From assembly GCA_013151035.1 (NCBI GenBank), contig JAADJB010000033.1, positions 1 to 64,000 of the forward strand: a DNA stretch of 64,000 nt. Reading direction: 5' to 3'. The notes below the pieces were generated by a model that was given only the letters and a program-made list of their open reading frames with translations, had not been told where the DNA came from and ran no database searches. Position numbers and translations under genes: made by a program. The stretch is from Gammaproteobacteria bacterium. GTDB lineage: Bacteria > Pseudomonadota > Gammaproteobacteria > JAADJB01. Positions 28,348-38,022 of this stretch are shown here, one piece after another. Positions within the stretch are counted from its first letter, which is position 1, and every line of letters begins with the position of its first letter.

Positions 28348-28701
28348 CTATTTTTTCCTGTCAAAAAAACCTGCAAGAATCAGGGCAACCTGACCCACTA
28401 CAAAACCTGTTAATAAACCTGTTGGCTCAAGCGCTAAAGGCCCAAACCCCAATATCAGTAGCCCGATTATAGCGACCATACGCTCAATAAATGAGAGATA
28501 AAAGTTGCGCAGGTGACGTTGAGCATCCTGTGGATCCAACTGTTTACATCGCGCCGACCGCCAGACCATCAATAAGATACTGGTGATCGCAATCAATCCC
28601 CCAAACAATACGGCTTGAGCCAGCGACAACCCTCTGTACCAGAGCGAAAACATAACCGCTGTAGCAATAAAAATTATCTGTAATCTTAATATGTTACGCA
28701 T
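28348..28701 (-). CDS. atpI: ATP synthase subunit I (assembly factor)
   Basis: About 117 residues from ATG 28701, starting MRNILRLQIIFIATAVMF; an upstream TTG would extend it without family support. Four hydrophobic segments fit AtpI/UncI, which helps c-ring assembly. It is the first gene of the atp operon, three bases before atpB. Confidence 0.85.
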   Translation of the reverse strand: MRNILRLQIIFIATAVMFSLWYRGLSLAQAVLFGGLIAITSILLMVWRSARCKQLDPQDAQRHLRNFYLSFIERMVAIIGLLILGFGPLALEPTGLLTGFVVGQVALILAGFFDRKK

Positions 28702-28880
28702 GAAATACCCGTTATTGCGCAACGCTTGTTTGTACTTAAGGCGCAAAAAACCACGCCTTAAACCTACAAGACGGCGCAAGTATAAAGAGTTACGAAACCA
28801 AGGTCAATGATAGGCTAATAAAAAAATTTTATGAGGTATAAGCTAAATTATAGTTTGCTAATATAGGTGACAGGATTTTG

Positions 28881-28925
28881 TTGGGTTACGGCTGCGCCTC
28901 AGCGTGCCCTTTGGGTAAACCCAAC
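28881..28925. repeat. Dispersed TTGGGTT...AACCCAA hairpin repeat
   Basis: TTGGGTTACGGCTGCGCCTC (28881-28900) is followed by AGCGTGCCC and GGGTAAACCCAACCTAC. It resembles the hairpin at 7943-7976. It ends ten bases beyond the parB stop and may terminate parB transcription. Confidence 0.55.
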
Positions 28926-28934
28926 CTACAAGTC

Positions 28935-29801
28935 TTAACGAATGCGTTCCAATACACCGTCTAGCTCTTCCAGGCTATTATAACTAATCGTTAATTTCCC
29001 TTTACCTTTACGGCTGTGCTGAATCTTCACCATAGCACCCAGCTTTTCTGATAATTCCTGTTCCAGATGCAGGGTATTGGTATCCCCAGCGGGCTTCTTC
29101 GCTGGCTTACTCTCTTTATTCAAGCGATTCTTTACTAAGGCCTCGGTCTGTCTAACGGATAAACCCTTAGCAACAATATCAATCGCCAGCTCTCTTTGCC
29201 CCTGGGCATCGAGCGGCAACAAGGCACGAGCATGACCCATCTCCAGCTCACCTCGGTCAATATGCTGTTTCACCTGACCATCCAGATCCAACAAACGCAA
29301 CAAATTACTAACCGTGGTACGGGAACGACCTACCGCAGCCGCAGCCTCTTTATGAGTCATATCAAATTCTTCAATCAGACGTTGCAGTGCACGCGCCTCT
29401 TCCAGTGGATTCAAATCCTCACGCTGGATGTTCTCAATCAGCGCCATGGCAATGGCAGCCTTGTCCTCAACCTGCCGAATCACAACCGGGATCTCATCCA
29501 AACCAGCAATCTGAGCTGCACGCCAACGCCGCTCACCGGCAATAATCTCGTAACGCCCCTTATCAATCAAACGTACAACAATAGGCTGCACCACACCCTG
29601 GGCGCGAATCGAATCCGCCAGATCATCCAGTGACTCAGTATGCATATTATGGCGTGGCTGATAGACCCCGCGTTGAATCACATCCAGCGGCAAGGCGCGT
29701 AATTCACCCTCGACTCGAGACTGTTCAACCGGAACATTCGGTGACGAACCACTCAGCAAGGCATCCAACCCACGCCCTAAACCTCTTTTTTTAACTGCCA
29801 T
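28935..29801 (-). CDS. parB: Chromosome partitioning protein ParB
   Basis: A 288-residue parS-binding CTPase. KKRGLGRGLDALL (residues 4-16) is the usual start, GERRWRAAQIAGL (~89-101) is the CTP-binding GERRW motif, THKEAAAAVGRSRTTVSNLLRLL (~151-173) is the DNA-binding HTH, and the C-terminus is the dimerisation domain. Two parS sites lie in recF. It follows parA with a gap of 170 bases occupied by a three-hairpin repeat. Confidence 0.97.
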   Translation of the reverse strand: MAVKKRGLGRGLDALLSGSSPNVPVEQSRVEGELRALPLDVIQRGVYQPRHNMHTESLDDLADSIRAQGVVQPIVVRLIDKGRYEIIAGERRWRAAQIAGLDEIPVVIRQVEDKAAIAMALIENIQREDLNPLEEARALQRLIEEFDMTHKEAAAAVGRSRTTVSNLLRLLDLDGQVKQHIDRGELEMGHARALLPLDAQGQRELAIDIVAKGLSVRQTEALVKNRLNKESKPAKKPAGDTNTLHLEQELSEKLGAMVKIQHSRKGKGKLTISYNSLEELDGVLERIR

Positions 29802-29866
29802 AGATTCTATACCACCATCCTGTTAACCACTTAACTGCTACCCACCAACCGCTCACATAACGACTA

Positions 29867-29980
29867 GAGACAGGGATTGCCTATCTTTATCAGAGACCGT
29901 TGGCCGCATGGACGCGGCCATCGAGCCACCATGGATGGTTTCACGGCGTGTCTCTGATAAAGATAGGCAATTCATGTCTC
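29867..29980 (+). repeat. Three-hairpin repeat, copy c (best-paired)
   Basis: Arms 29867-29897 and 29950-29980 pair at 28 of 31 positions. Hairpin 1 is GGCCGC[ATGGAC]GCGGCC and hairpin 2 is CACC[ATGGAT]GGTT. The right arm overlaps the parA 3' end: parA's last codons GAG ACA TGA are the end of the repeat read on the other strand. It interrupts the parA-parB gap. Confidence 0.9.
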
Positions 29981-30754
29981 GGATTTAACGTCCTCTTCAC
30001 GCCGCAAAACCTCTCCCGCCAACGCCAGATAAGCCACCGCCCCACGCGAACTCTTGTCATAATCCAACACCGGCACACCATGACTCGGTGCCTCCGCCAG
30101 ACGCACATTACGCGGAATAATTGTACGATAAACGGTATCACCAAAGTGTTGCAACAGTTGATCCGATACCTCATTGGCAAGATTATTCCGCGCATCAAAC
30201 ATCGTGCGTAACAAACCTTGTAGACGTAAACCAGGATTAATACTGGAACGCACCTGTTCAATAGTGTCCAATAATGAGGTTAACCCCTCCAGCGCATAAT
30301 ATTCACACTGTATAGGAACCAACACACCATGTGCAGCGGTTAATGCGTTCAAGGTCAACAGGCTTAATGAGGGCGGGCAATCAATGACAATATAATCATA
30401 TTCATCCTGCACCTCAGCCAGTGCTGATTTAAGGCGTAATTCACGACCCGGCTCATTCATCAAACGGACTTCAGCGGCGGTAAGATCTCCACTACCCGCC
30501 AACAGATGATAATCAACCGCCTCATTAACCACCCGAGCCTTACGAATACTGGTCTCGTTCAATAAGACCTCATAACCGGTTAACTCGACCTCGTACTTAT
30601 CGGTACCACTACCCATAGTCGCATTACCTTGCGGATCCAGATCAACCAATAACACCCTGCGCTTGGTTAAAGCCAGGGCAGCTGCCAGATTAACACTGGT
30701 GGTGGTCTTACCCACACCGCCTTTTTGATTCACTACTGCAATGATCTTTGCCAT
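29972..30754 (-). CDS. parA: Chromosome partitioning ATPase ParA (Soj)
   Basis: A 260-residue deviant Walker ATPase. KGGVGKTTTSVNLA (residues 11-24) is the P-loop with signature Lys, VLLVDLDPQGNAT (~34-46) is the A' motif, and YIVIDCPPSLSLLT (~112-125) is Walker B. It forms nucleoid gradients that move ParB-parS. It starts five bases after rsmG ends. The last three codons come from the three-hairpin repeat. Confidence 0.97.
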   Translation of the reverse strand: MAKIIAVVNQKGGVGKTTTSVNLAAALALTKRRVLLVDLDPQGNATMGSGTDKYEVELTGYEVLLNETSIRKARVVNEAVDYHLLAGSGDLTAAEVRLMNEPGRELRLKSALAEVQDEYDYIVIDCPPSLSLLTLNALTAAHGVLVPIQCEYYALEGLTSLLDTIEQVRSSINPGLRLQGLLRTMFDARNNLANEVSDQLLQHFGDTVYRTIIPRNVRLAEAPSHGVPVLDYDKSSRGAVAYLALAGEVLRREEDVKSET

Positions 30755-30759
30755 CTTAT

Positions 30760-31443
30760 TCAGCAGCCTTCTTCATCGGTATAGCGCATGATAACAAGAT
30801 GTCTCTCTGCATCCAGGAAGGGAACATCCAGCGTGACAACCTCTTCCACTACACTTTGATCTTCCAGCGCCTCAATCTCGGTCATTGGATAGACACCCTT
30901 CATCGCCAACAGTTGCACGTCACTATTACAAACACGCGCTGCCAATTGAACCATCGTGTCCAGGGACAAAAGTGCTCGGCTGATAATAACGTCTACCTTT
31001 TCCTCTGGCTTATATTCCTCATCACGCGCACTCACCACAGTCACATTATCCAGTTCCAGCTCAGCCACCACCTGTTTGACAAAGCGCAGCTTTTTGTCAC
31101 TGGAATCGAGTAAAATCAAGTGGTTATCTGGACATGCCAGTGCCAGAACAATACCCGGCAGACCCGCACCTGTACCCACATCCAGCACGCGGCCAGAATC
31201 CAGATAAGGCACCACCGCCAGACTATCGAGGATATGCCGAATCACCATATCATAAGGCTTTCTAACCGCCGTCAGGTTATAAATACGATTCCACTTGACC
31301 AGCATATCCACATAGGCCAACAGCTTTTTCTGTGCCTCATCGCTGACCACCAGGTTTGAAAATTCAATTCCTTTACGCAACAAAGAGGCATAATTGCCTT
31401 CACTACTACGGCCTGACGACCTTTTTCTCATCGATGGATGCAA
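30760..31443 (-). CDS. rsmG: 16S rRNA m7G527 methyltransferase RsmG
   Basis: A 227-residue SAM-dependent methyltransferase. WNRIYNLTAVR (~52-62), VLDVGTGAGLPGIVLA (SAM motif I, ~88-103) and VVSARDEEY are RsmG hallmarks. The start is uncertain: TTG 31443 has GAGG six bases upstream, while ATG 31431 has none. It lies between mnmG (12 bases) and parA (five bases), the standard gidA-gidB-par operon. Confidence 0.95.
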   Translation of the reverse strand: MHPSMRKRSSGRSSEGNYASLLRKGIEFSNLVVSDEAQKKLLAYVDMLVKWNRIYNLTAVRKPYDMVIRHILDSLAVVPYLDSGRVLDVGTGAGLPGIVLALACPDNHLILLDSSDKKLRFVKQVVAELELDNVTVVSARDEEYKPEEKVDVIISRALLSLDTMVQLAARVCNSDVQLLAMKGVYPMTEIEALEDQSVVEEVVTLDVPFLDAERHLVIMRYTDEEGC

Positions 31444-31455
31444 GACTGACCTCTT

Positions 31456-33348
31456 TTACGCACTCTTACGCAGTGCAATACCATTTTTCTTAAGGTGAAC
31501 CAGCAGCAAAGAAATAGCCGCTGGTGTGACACCCGGAATACGCCCCGCCTGACCAACAGTCAACGGACGGTGCGCCTGAAACTTTTCCTCTACCTCGGAA
31601 GACAGCCCCTTGATTAACGTATAATCCAGATCATCGGGTAGAACATACTCTTCATATTTCTGCAGACGTTTAATCTCGGCATCCTGACGCTGAATATAAC
31701 CCGCATACCGAGCCTGAATCTCAACCTGTTCTGCAACCTGCCTATCATCAACGCCTGGGCCCACATCGTCAAGTGCCATTAGCTGTTGATAATCAATCTC
31801 TGGACGCGCCAATAACTCAGCAATGCGCTGCACCGATGATATCGGTGTCGCAAACCACTGTTGAATCTGTTGTGCCTGTTGGGTTCCCGGATGGACCAGA
31901 ATACCCTGCAAACGCTGTTGTTCATTATCAATGGCTTCACGTTTAAGTTCAAAGGATTTCCAGTGAACATCATCAACAAGACCCAGTGCCTTTGCCTGCG
32001 ATGTTAAACGCAGGTCCGCATTATCCTCACGTAAACGCAAGCGGTACTCCGCACGACTGGTAAACATACGGTACGGCTCACTAGTACCACAGGTAATTAA
32101 ATCATCAATCAAAACACCGAGATAGGCCTCGTCCCGGCGTGGATACCAGGCCTCTTGTTGCTGCACCTGACGTGCCGCATTCAGACCGGCCAACAGGCCT
32201 TGAGCTGCCGCCTCTTCATAACCTGTGGTGCCATTAATCTGCCCGGCAAAATAGAGCCCCTTAATAAAACGGGTTTCTAGCGAATATTGCAGGTCACGCG
32301 GATCAAAGAAATCATACTCAATAGCATAACCCGGACGCGTGATATGTGCCTGTTCCAGACCGGGGATAGAACGTACCAGATCACACTGTACATCAAAGGG
32401 CAGACTGGTCGAGATCCCGTTAGGATAAACCTCATGGGTCGTCAGCCCCTCCGGTTCAAGAAAGATCTGATGCGAATCACGCCCGGAAAAACGTACCACC
32501 TTATCCTCAATCGAGGGACAATAACGCGGCCCAACCCCTTCAATCACACCGCTATACATCGGTGAACGTGGCAGACCATTACGGATAATCGCATGGGTCT
32601 GTTCCGTGGTTGCAGTAATAAAACAGGACAGCTGTTGCGGGTGATCTTGCGGCTTACCGCGAAAAGAAAATAATGGTACCGGCTGATCCCCTGGCTGCTC
32701 TTGCAGGCCCGAATAATCAATCGTACGCCCATCAATCCTTGGCGGTGTACCGGTCTTTAAACGTCCCACCCGAAACGGCAACTCACGCAGACGTTGAGAC
32801 AAGGCATTAGCCGGTGGATCACCGGCACGTCCACCTTCCGCATTTGACTCACCAATATGGATGCGCCCGCCTAAAAAAGTACCTACCGTCAAGACCACAG
32901 CCGGAGCCATAAAGCGCAAGCCCATGCTGGTTATCACACCACAAACTCGTTCACCCTCAACGATCAGATCATCCACGGATTGTTGAAATAGGGTTAGATT
33001 GGGCTGATTTTCCAGCGTGGAACGAACAATATTCCGATACAAGATGCGATCTGCCTGAGCACGGGTTGCCCGCACCGCCGGGCCCTTAGTGGCATTTAAT
33101 ATACGAAACTGAATACCCGCCACATCCGCCGCATGTGCCATCAGACCACCCATAGCATCAATCTCGCGCACTAGATGTCCCTTGCCAATACCACCGATAG
33201 CCGGATTACAGCTCATCTGCCCCAGGGTATCAATATTGTGGGTTAATAATAACGTGCGCGCACCCATACGCGCAGCCGCCAACGCCGCCTCGGTACCCGC
33301 ATGACCGCCACCCACAATAATGACCTCAAAGGAATCTTGATAACGCAC
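31456..33348 (-). CDS. mnmG: tRNA uridine-5-carboxymethylaminomethyl enzyme MnmG (GidA)
   Basis: A 630-residue FAD protein that with MnmE installs cmnm5 at tRNA U34. The FAD site [20 protein letters not shown] (residues 10-29), [21 protein letters not shown] (~49-69) and [19 protein letters not shown] (~196-214) are invariant family blocks. Length is as in E. coli (629). It leads the mnmG-rsmG-parAB unit. Confidence 0.98.
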   Translation of the reverse strand: MRYQDSFEVIIVGGGHAGTEAALAAARMGARTLLLTHNIDTLGQMSCNPAIGGIGKGHLVREIDAMGGLMAHAADVAGIQFRILNATKGPAVRATRAQADRILYRNIVRSTLENQPNLTLFQQSVDDLIVEGERVCGVITSMGLRFMAPAVVLTVGTFLGGRIHIGESNAEGGRAGDPPANALSQRLRELPFRVGRLKTGTPPRIDGRTIDYSGLQEQPGDQPVPLFSFRGKPQDHPQQLSCFITATTEQTHAIIRNGLPRSPMYSGVIEGVGPRYCPSIEDKVVRFSGRDSHQIFLEPEGLTTHEVYPNGISTSLPFDVQCDLVRSIPGLEQAHITRPGYAIEYDFFDPRDLQYSLETRFIKGLYFAGQINGTTGYEEAAAQGLLAGLNAARQVQQQEAWYPRRDEAYLGVLIDDLITCGTSEPYRMFTSRAEYRLRLREDNADLRLTSQAKALGLVDDVHWKSFELKREAIDNEQQRLQGILVHPGTQQAQQIQQWFATPISSVQRIAELLARPEIDYQQLMALDDVGPGVDDRQVAEQVEIQARYAGYIQRQDAEIKRLQKYEEYVLPDDLDYTLIKGLSSEVEEKFQAHRPLTVGQAGRIPGVTPAAISLLLVHLKKNGIALRKSA

Positions 33349-33417
33349 TTGAATCTTTCCTAACTATAGAACAGATGTATTTTATACTAATTCATAGGCT
33401 TATAACCAAAATAGTTG

Positions 33418-33480
33418 TTGGTGCGTGGTACGCACCCTACCAAAACCATAACACTTCCGTAGGGTGCGCACTGCGCACCA
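33418..33480. repeat. Inverted pair of GTGCG-type palindromes
   Basis: GGTGCGTGGTACGCACCCTACC (33420-33441) and GTAGGGTGCGCACTGCGCACCA (33459-33480) face each other across a 17-base spacer, as at 19564-19627. They occupy the divergent gap between mnmG and the moxR gene. Confidence 0.75.
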
Positions 33481-33543
33481 CATGCCTAAACCGGAATAGA
33501 GTCAAGACTTGACCTCATCCACACTTTGCATAAAACTAGAACG

Positions 33544-34458
33544 ATGCTAAAAGAAAAGATTGATGAAGGTATCCGCCAAGCCAGTGAGATTATCCTCGGC
33601 AAAGAAAAAAAGATTCGCCTGGCACTCGCTTGTCTACTGGCTCGGGGCCACCTGCTGATTGAGGATCTACCCGGCATTGGTAAGACCACCTTGTCGCATG
33701 TACTGGCGAGTATCCTCGGTCTGAAATATCAACGTATCCAATTCACCAGCGACTTATTACCCGCTGACATCCTCGGCGTATCCATCTACGAAGCCGAGAA
33801 TCAATCCTTCCGTTTTCACCCTGGGCCCATCTTTGCCCAAATGATTCTCGCCGATGAGATCAACCGTGCCACACCCAAGGCACAAAGTGCTCTACTTGAG
33901 GCGATGGAGGAACAGCAAGTATCAATTGAAGGTAGTAGCTATCCTCTGCCACAACCCTTTTTTATTATTGCCACCCAAAATCCAAACGATCAGGTCGGTA
34001 CCTTTCCGCTACCCGAGTCACAACTGGATCGCTTTATGATGCGTATTGAACTCGGTTATCCGGATGCCAATGCAGAACGAGCCTTGCTCAATGGCCATCA
34101 ACATCGTGATCTCATACCGCAACTGAAGGCTGTCATTAACACCGCTGAGTTACTACAGATTCAAGCCGAAATTCGAAATATTACAGTTAGCCCAGCTATT
34201 ATCGAATATCTGCAAGTCATCCTCGATTTTAGTCGCAACAGTCCGCTGTATCTACATGGCCTGTCACCACGTGCCGGGCTTGCAATCTTACACTGTGCCC
34301 AGTCCTGGGCCTGGCTCCATAAACGAGGGTATGTGTTGCCTGAAGATATCCAGCAAGTGCTCCCTTATATCAGCCAGCATCGATTGCAGGCAACAGACCC
34401 CTCGACCCAACAAGGTGATACCCTGATCAATCCCTTACTGGAACTGCCTGTTCCCTAA
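33544..34458 (+). CDS. MoxR-family AAA+ ATPase
   Basis: A 304-residue AAA+ chaperone-like ATPase. LIEDLPGIGKTTLSHVLA (~37-54) is Walker A, MILADEINRATPKAQSALLEAMEE (~100-123) is the Walker B and MoxR signature, and FIIATQNPNDQVGTFPLPESQLDRF (sensor 1) follows. ATG 33544 is used; an upstream TTG is less likely. It leads a moxR-DUF58-transglutaminase cluster, a common arrangement thought to aid folding or activation of partners, here on an insert between mnmG and mnmE. Confidence 0.93.
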   Translation: MLKEKIDEGIRQASEIILGKEKKIRLALACLLARGHLLIEDLPGIGKTTLSHVLASILGLKYQRIQFTSDLLPADILGVSIYEAENQSFRFHPGPIFAQMILADEINRATPKAQSALLEAMEEQQVSIEGSSYPLPQPFFIIATQNPNDQVGTFPLPESQLDRFMMRIELGYPDANAERALLNGHQHRDLIPQLKAVINTAELLQIQAEIRNITVSPAIIEYLQVILDFSRNSPLYLHGLSPRAGLAILHCAQSWAWLHKRGYVLPEDIQQVLPYISQHRLQATDPSTQQGDTLINPLLELPVP

Positions 34459-34475
34459 CCGACTATTGAAATTCT

Positions 34476-35468
34476 ATGCCAAGCCCTATCAGGAATACCT
34501 TGTCCCGAATGATGAAGAAACGACAAGCCAATAGTCACCATGGCCCTGTCACCCTCCACGGTCGACAAATATTTATCCTGCCAACCCGAGCAGGTCTTGG
34601 CTTTGGTCTACTCATCACCCTGTTACTCATTGGTGCCATTAATTACAACAACAACCTGATCTATATACTCACCTTCACCCTGTCTGGCCTATTTTTTATC
34701 GCCATGTTACACACCTATCGCAACCTGCTTGGCCTGCAACTTACCGTGCAACAAACCGAACATTGTTTTAGCGGTGCCCAGGTTGCCTTTCATCTACAGA
34801 TACAACACCCGAATAACCGGATACTGCACAGCTCTATTGAACTAAATAACCCACAGAGTAATTCTCTTATTACCCAGGTCATAGCAAACCAACCCAGCCA
34901 CTTGATTATCTATCTACCCGGAACCCAAAGAGGACAAGTGACACTGGGAATAATAACTCTATCGACACAATTCCCACTGGGTATTTTTCGTGCCTGGTCC
35001 AATATTTATTTTACTATCAATGCCTATGTCTACCCGAAACCAGCACCCCTCAATACCCCTTATCCCTACATGAGTGGAGGTCAATCCAGCGGTCTCACCA
35101 ACACCAACGGAGGTGATGATTTTTACGGTCTACGTCCACATCAAGCAAGCGACTCTCTACATCACATACACTGGAAGATTGCAGCCCGCAGTGGCAAACT
35201 GATGACCAAGATTTTTTCCGAAGATCAATCCCATATCCTATTACTGGATTGGGATCATATTGCAGAAACAAATCTGGAGAAAAAACTCAGTCTGTTATGT
35301 CGCTGGATACTGGATGCCCATCAGCAGGCTATTCCCTTTGGTCTAAATATACCTGGACACCGAATAAAACCGGATAGCGGAATTAACCATCGTGATCAGT
35401 GCCTACGCGCACTGGCCTGTTATGACACAACATCAGTTAACTCAAGAGATATGAGGGGCTCTTCTTGA
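34476..35468 (+). CDS. DUF58 protein with repeat-derived C-terminus
   Basis: A 330-residue DUF58 protein of the MoxR-associated type. Two membrane helices (~38-80) precede a beta-sandwich region and a conserved segment with GDDFYGLRPHQASDSLHHIHWKIAARSGKL (~208-237), the DUF58 signature (R-x-Y-x-x-G-D-x-x-x-x-I-x-W-x). The last residues SRDMRGSS and the stop codon fall inside the left arm of three-hairpin repeat copy d (from 35446), so the original 3' end has been replaced. Confidence 0.9.
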   Translation: MPSPIRNTLSRMMKKRQANSHHGPVTLHGRQIFILPTRAGLGFGLLITLLLIGAINYNNNLIYILTFTLSGLFFIAMLHTYRNLLGLQLTVQQTEHCFSGAQVAFHLQIQHPNNRILHSSIELNNPQSNSLITQVIANQPSHLIIYLPGTQRGQVTLGIITLSTQFPLGIFRAWSNIYFTINAYVYPKPAPLNTPYPYMSGGQSSGLTNTNGGDDFYGLRPHQASDSLHHIHWKIAARSGKLMTKIFSEDQSHILLLDWDHIAETNLEKKLSLLCRWILDAHQQAIPFGLNIPGHRIKPDSGINHRDQCLRALACYDTTSVNSRDMRGSS

Positions 35469-35559
35469 ACAGAGACCGTTGCCCGCATGGACGCGGGCAT
35501 CGAGCCTACACGGATGTATTCACGGCGTGTCTCTGATCAAGAGGAGCCACTCATGTCTC
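35446..35559 (+). repeat. Three-hairpin repeat, copy d
   Basis: Arms 35446-35476 and 35529-35559 pair at 27 of 31 positions. Hairpin 1 is GCCCGC[ATGGAC]GCGGGC and hairpin 2 is TAC[ACGGAT]GTA. It starts within the DUF58 coding sequence, provides its stop codon (35466-35468), and fills the gap before the transglutaminase gene. It is the only copy on the sense strand of an operon. Confidence 0.9.
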
Positions 35560-35584
35560 AAACCTGCATGATACGATATAACAA

Positions 35585-37549
35585 ATGAAAACACTGAACC
35601 TGATTCTATTACCAAAAACCTGGTATACCTTCATCGGCATATCGACCCTAAGTGTTCTACCCCATCTTCTTCAATTCCCTGTTTATTTAATCATTGCCTG
35701 GTTAGGGATTACCGCAGCGACCCTTTACCTTGCACAAAATAAAAAACAAAAGGTCGCCGGCATTATCAAACTGCTGCTACTTATTCTTATCACCGTACTA
35801 TTATATAAAACCTTCGGCACCCTGATCGGAGCAACAGCAGGAACCGCGCTATTATTATTTGCCCTTGCGCTAAAGCTCATTGAATCAACTACAAAACGTG
35901 ATTTACTTATTCTTATTTTCCTCAATTATTTTATAATCGCCACCGAATTTATTCTATATCAACAATTATTCACCAGCCTGTACCTGTTTTTGTGTGTCGT
36001 TTTACTCACCGCATTCTGGGTCTACAGTAACGAACGCGTCGCCCTGCAACCTTATCCATATTATCTACGCTACGCAGTAAAATTATTATTACAGACCTTA
36101 CCTATTATCATCATCCTGTTTGTCTTCTTTCCAAGATTACCCACACCCCTGTGGAGCCTGCCGAAAGATCCCTACAAAGGAATCAGTGGCTTTGAAGAAA
36201 ACATGAAACCAGGTAGTCTGCAATCTATCGCACAATCACCCGCTATTGCCTTTTATGTTGAATTCACTGATCAAACCCCAATACCGAGTATGCGTTACTG
36301 GCGTGGCTCGGTTCTTGATCACATCGCACACGGTGAATGGTCATCATCCATCAAGGTTAATGAACAAAAATTTCCTGATGAAATGCAGGCTATGATTCAA
36401 CCACACGGTGTGGAGATTAATTACCATATTACCCTGCAACCCCATAACCAATACTGGATATTTGCTCTCGATATGCCAACAAGCATCCCGGTTAATGCAC
36501 TCTATCGACAAGGCTTTCAGGTTCGAAGTATTGATCCTTTACGATCCGTACAACGATTCAAACTATCATCCTCACCTTTTTATCGGACTAAAAACAAAGA
36601 TCCCTGGTTAATCAAACAGGCGCTACAACTACCCAAAGATTTTAGTCCACGAATAAATACATTAGCCCTGCAACTAAAACAGGGTACGCAAACAAAATTA
36701 GAGAGGATTAATTCTGTCCTTACCTGGTTTCGTGATAATGATTTTGCCTACACGCTTGAACCACCCATTACCCAGGAACATGCTATTGAGGAATTTTTAT
36801 TTGAACATCAGCAGGGATATTGTGAATACTATGCTTCCGCCTTTACTCTGTTAATGCGTGCGATGGGTGTACCCACACGGATAGTGACCGGTTATCAAGG
36901 GGGTGAGTTTAATCCGGTCGCCAGCCACTTTATTGTTCGCCAATGGGATGCACATGCGTGGACTGAGGTTTGGATGGATAGTATGGGTTGGGTGCGTATT
37001 GACCCCACCGCAAATATTGCACCCAACCGTATTCAATTTCCTGTATCAAAATTACGCAACAATAATTTTTATGGTCAGGATAATAATTTCACTTATACCC
37101 TGCTGGAAAAGATTAATTTTATTCGGGATAAACTTAACTTTCAGTGGGATCAATGGATTGTTGGCTACAATCAAAAACAGCAAAATAATCTATTATCAAA
37201 ATTCGGTATTGATCAACCTTCATGGCAATATCTTTCCCAAATACTGACTGTCGGATTTATCCTGAGTCTGTTATTAAGCAGTTTATTTATACTCTATCAA
37301 CGTATGGAAAAACAGGATGTCATTCAGCAAGATTATAAAAAATTCTGTAAAAAATTATCCGCAAAAGGACTGGTTCTATTTAAAAATGAGGGGCCTCAGG
37401 ATCTTTGTCAACGTGCGGCAATTAAATTCACCGATCAACAACAACGTATAAAAATAATTATTAAACTGTATATACAGCTACGCTATCAACTAACAAAAAA
37501 TAGTGATGTTATTTCAAGATTTCATAAAGAGGTTAATAATTTTTCCTGA
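35585..37549 (+). CDS. Membrane transglutaminase-like protein (TgpA/DUF3488-DUF4129 type)
   Basis: A 654-residue protein with about six N-terminal membrane helices (to ~200), a periplasmic transglutaminase core and a C-terminal helix (~555-575) followed by a DUF4129-like tail. The catalytic triad fits Cys413 (GYCEYYA), His457 (DAHAWTEVW) and Asp473 (IDPTA), all present. Family member TgpA of Pseudomonas aeruginosa is needed for viability, but its substrate is unclear. It is third in the moxR-DUF58 cluster, 116 bases after DUF58 with a repeat in between. Confidence 0.92.
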   Translation: MKTLNLILLPKTWYTFIGISTLSVLPHLLQFPVYLIIAWLGITAATLYLAQNKKQKVAGIIKLLLLILITVLLYKTFGTLIGATAGTALLLFALALKLIESTTKRDLLILIFLNYFIIATEFILYQQLFTSLYLFLCVVLLTAFWVYSNERVALQPYPYYLRYAVKLLLQTLPIIIILFVFFPRLPTPLWSLPKDPYKGISGFEENMKPGSLQSIAQSPAIAFYVEFTDQTPIPSMRYWRGSVLDHIAHGEWSSSIKVNEQKFPDEMQAMIQPHGVEINYHITLQPHNQYWIFALDMPTSIPVNALYRQGFQVRSIDPLRSVQRFKLSSSPFYRTKNKDPWLIKQALQLPKDFSPRINTLALQLKQGTQTKLERINSVLTWFRDNDFAYTLEPPITQEHAIEEFLFEHQQGYCEYYASAFTLLMRAMGVPTRIVTGYQGGEFNPVASHFIVRQWDAHAWTEVWMDSMGWVRIDPTANIAPNRIQFPVSKLRNNNFYGQDNNFTYTLLEKINFIRDKLNFQWDQWIVGYNQKQQNNLLSKFGIDQPSWQYLSQILTVGFILSLLLSSLFILYQRMEKQDVIQQDYKKFCKKLSAKGLVLFKNEGPQDLCQRAAIKFTDQQQRIKIIIKLYIQLRYQLTKNSDVISRFHKEVNNFS

Positions 37550-37561
37550 TAGGAAGCTATT

Positions 37562-38008
37562 TTATTTAACCCGTAATAACACCTTAACGGAATCATCGAT
37601 ACTACTGCTATCAATATAACCCAGACTCCCGATAGTCGACGAGACATAGGCCTTGACCTCCTTATCATCCCCTACAATACGCGGCGGTTTTTTCTTACCC
37701 GAAAATATCATCTTGCCCCAATAGGCTCTAATCTGACTCTCACTTCTACCCAGGATCTGTTTATTAAAGTGTATTCTAATCAAATTCTTCGCATTCTGAT
37801 CAACGGGTATCACACTATTACCATCTGGAAATTTTTTGTTTCTTACCATAAATATTGATTTAATCTGTTTGACGGTAAGACTATCAATCTCTGTCGCTGG
37901 ATTTGTAATGACAGCAATATCGGCTAATACCAATGAATGAAAAAACAGTCCTATGGCAAGAATAAAACCAGGCCATATAAAACAAGATCCTTTTCTATTA
38001 TGTATCAT
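37562..38008 (-). CDS. PstS-like small periplasmic substrate-binding protein
   Basis: About 148 residues. A signal peptide (CFIWPGFILAIGLFFHSLVLA) precedes IAVITNPATEIDSLTVKQIKSIFMVRNKKFPDG, typical of the short phosphate-ABC-like binding proteins; the RAYWGKMIFSGKKKPP block near residue 100 also fits. ATG 38008 is chosen because GGAG lies upstream; ATG 38023 overlaps the porin stop as TGATG and is the alternative. The gene is coupled to the porin, as in other Gammaproteobacteria; ligand unknown. Confidence 0.8.
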   Translation of the reverse strand: MIHNRKGSCFIWPGFILAIGLFFHSLVLADIAVITNPATEIDSLTVKQIKSIFMVRNKKFPDGNSVIPVDQNAKNLIRIHFNKQILGRSESQIRAYWGKMIFSGKKKPPRIVGDDKEVKAYVSSTIGSLGYIDSSSIDDSVKVLLRVK

Positions 38009-38022
38009 TGCCCCCTGCTCCA

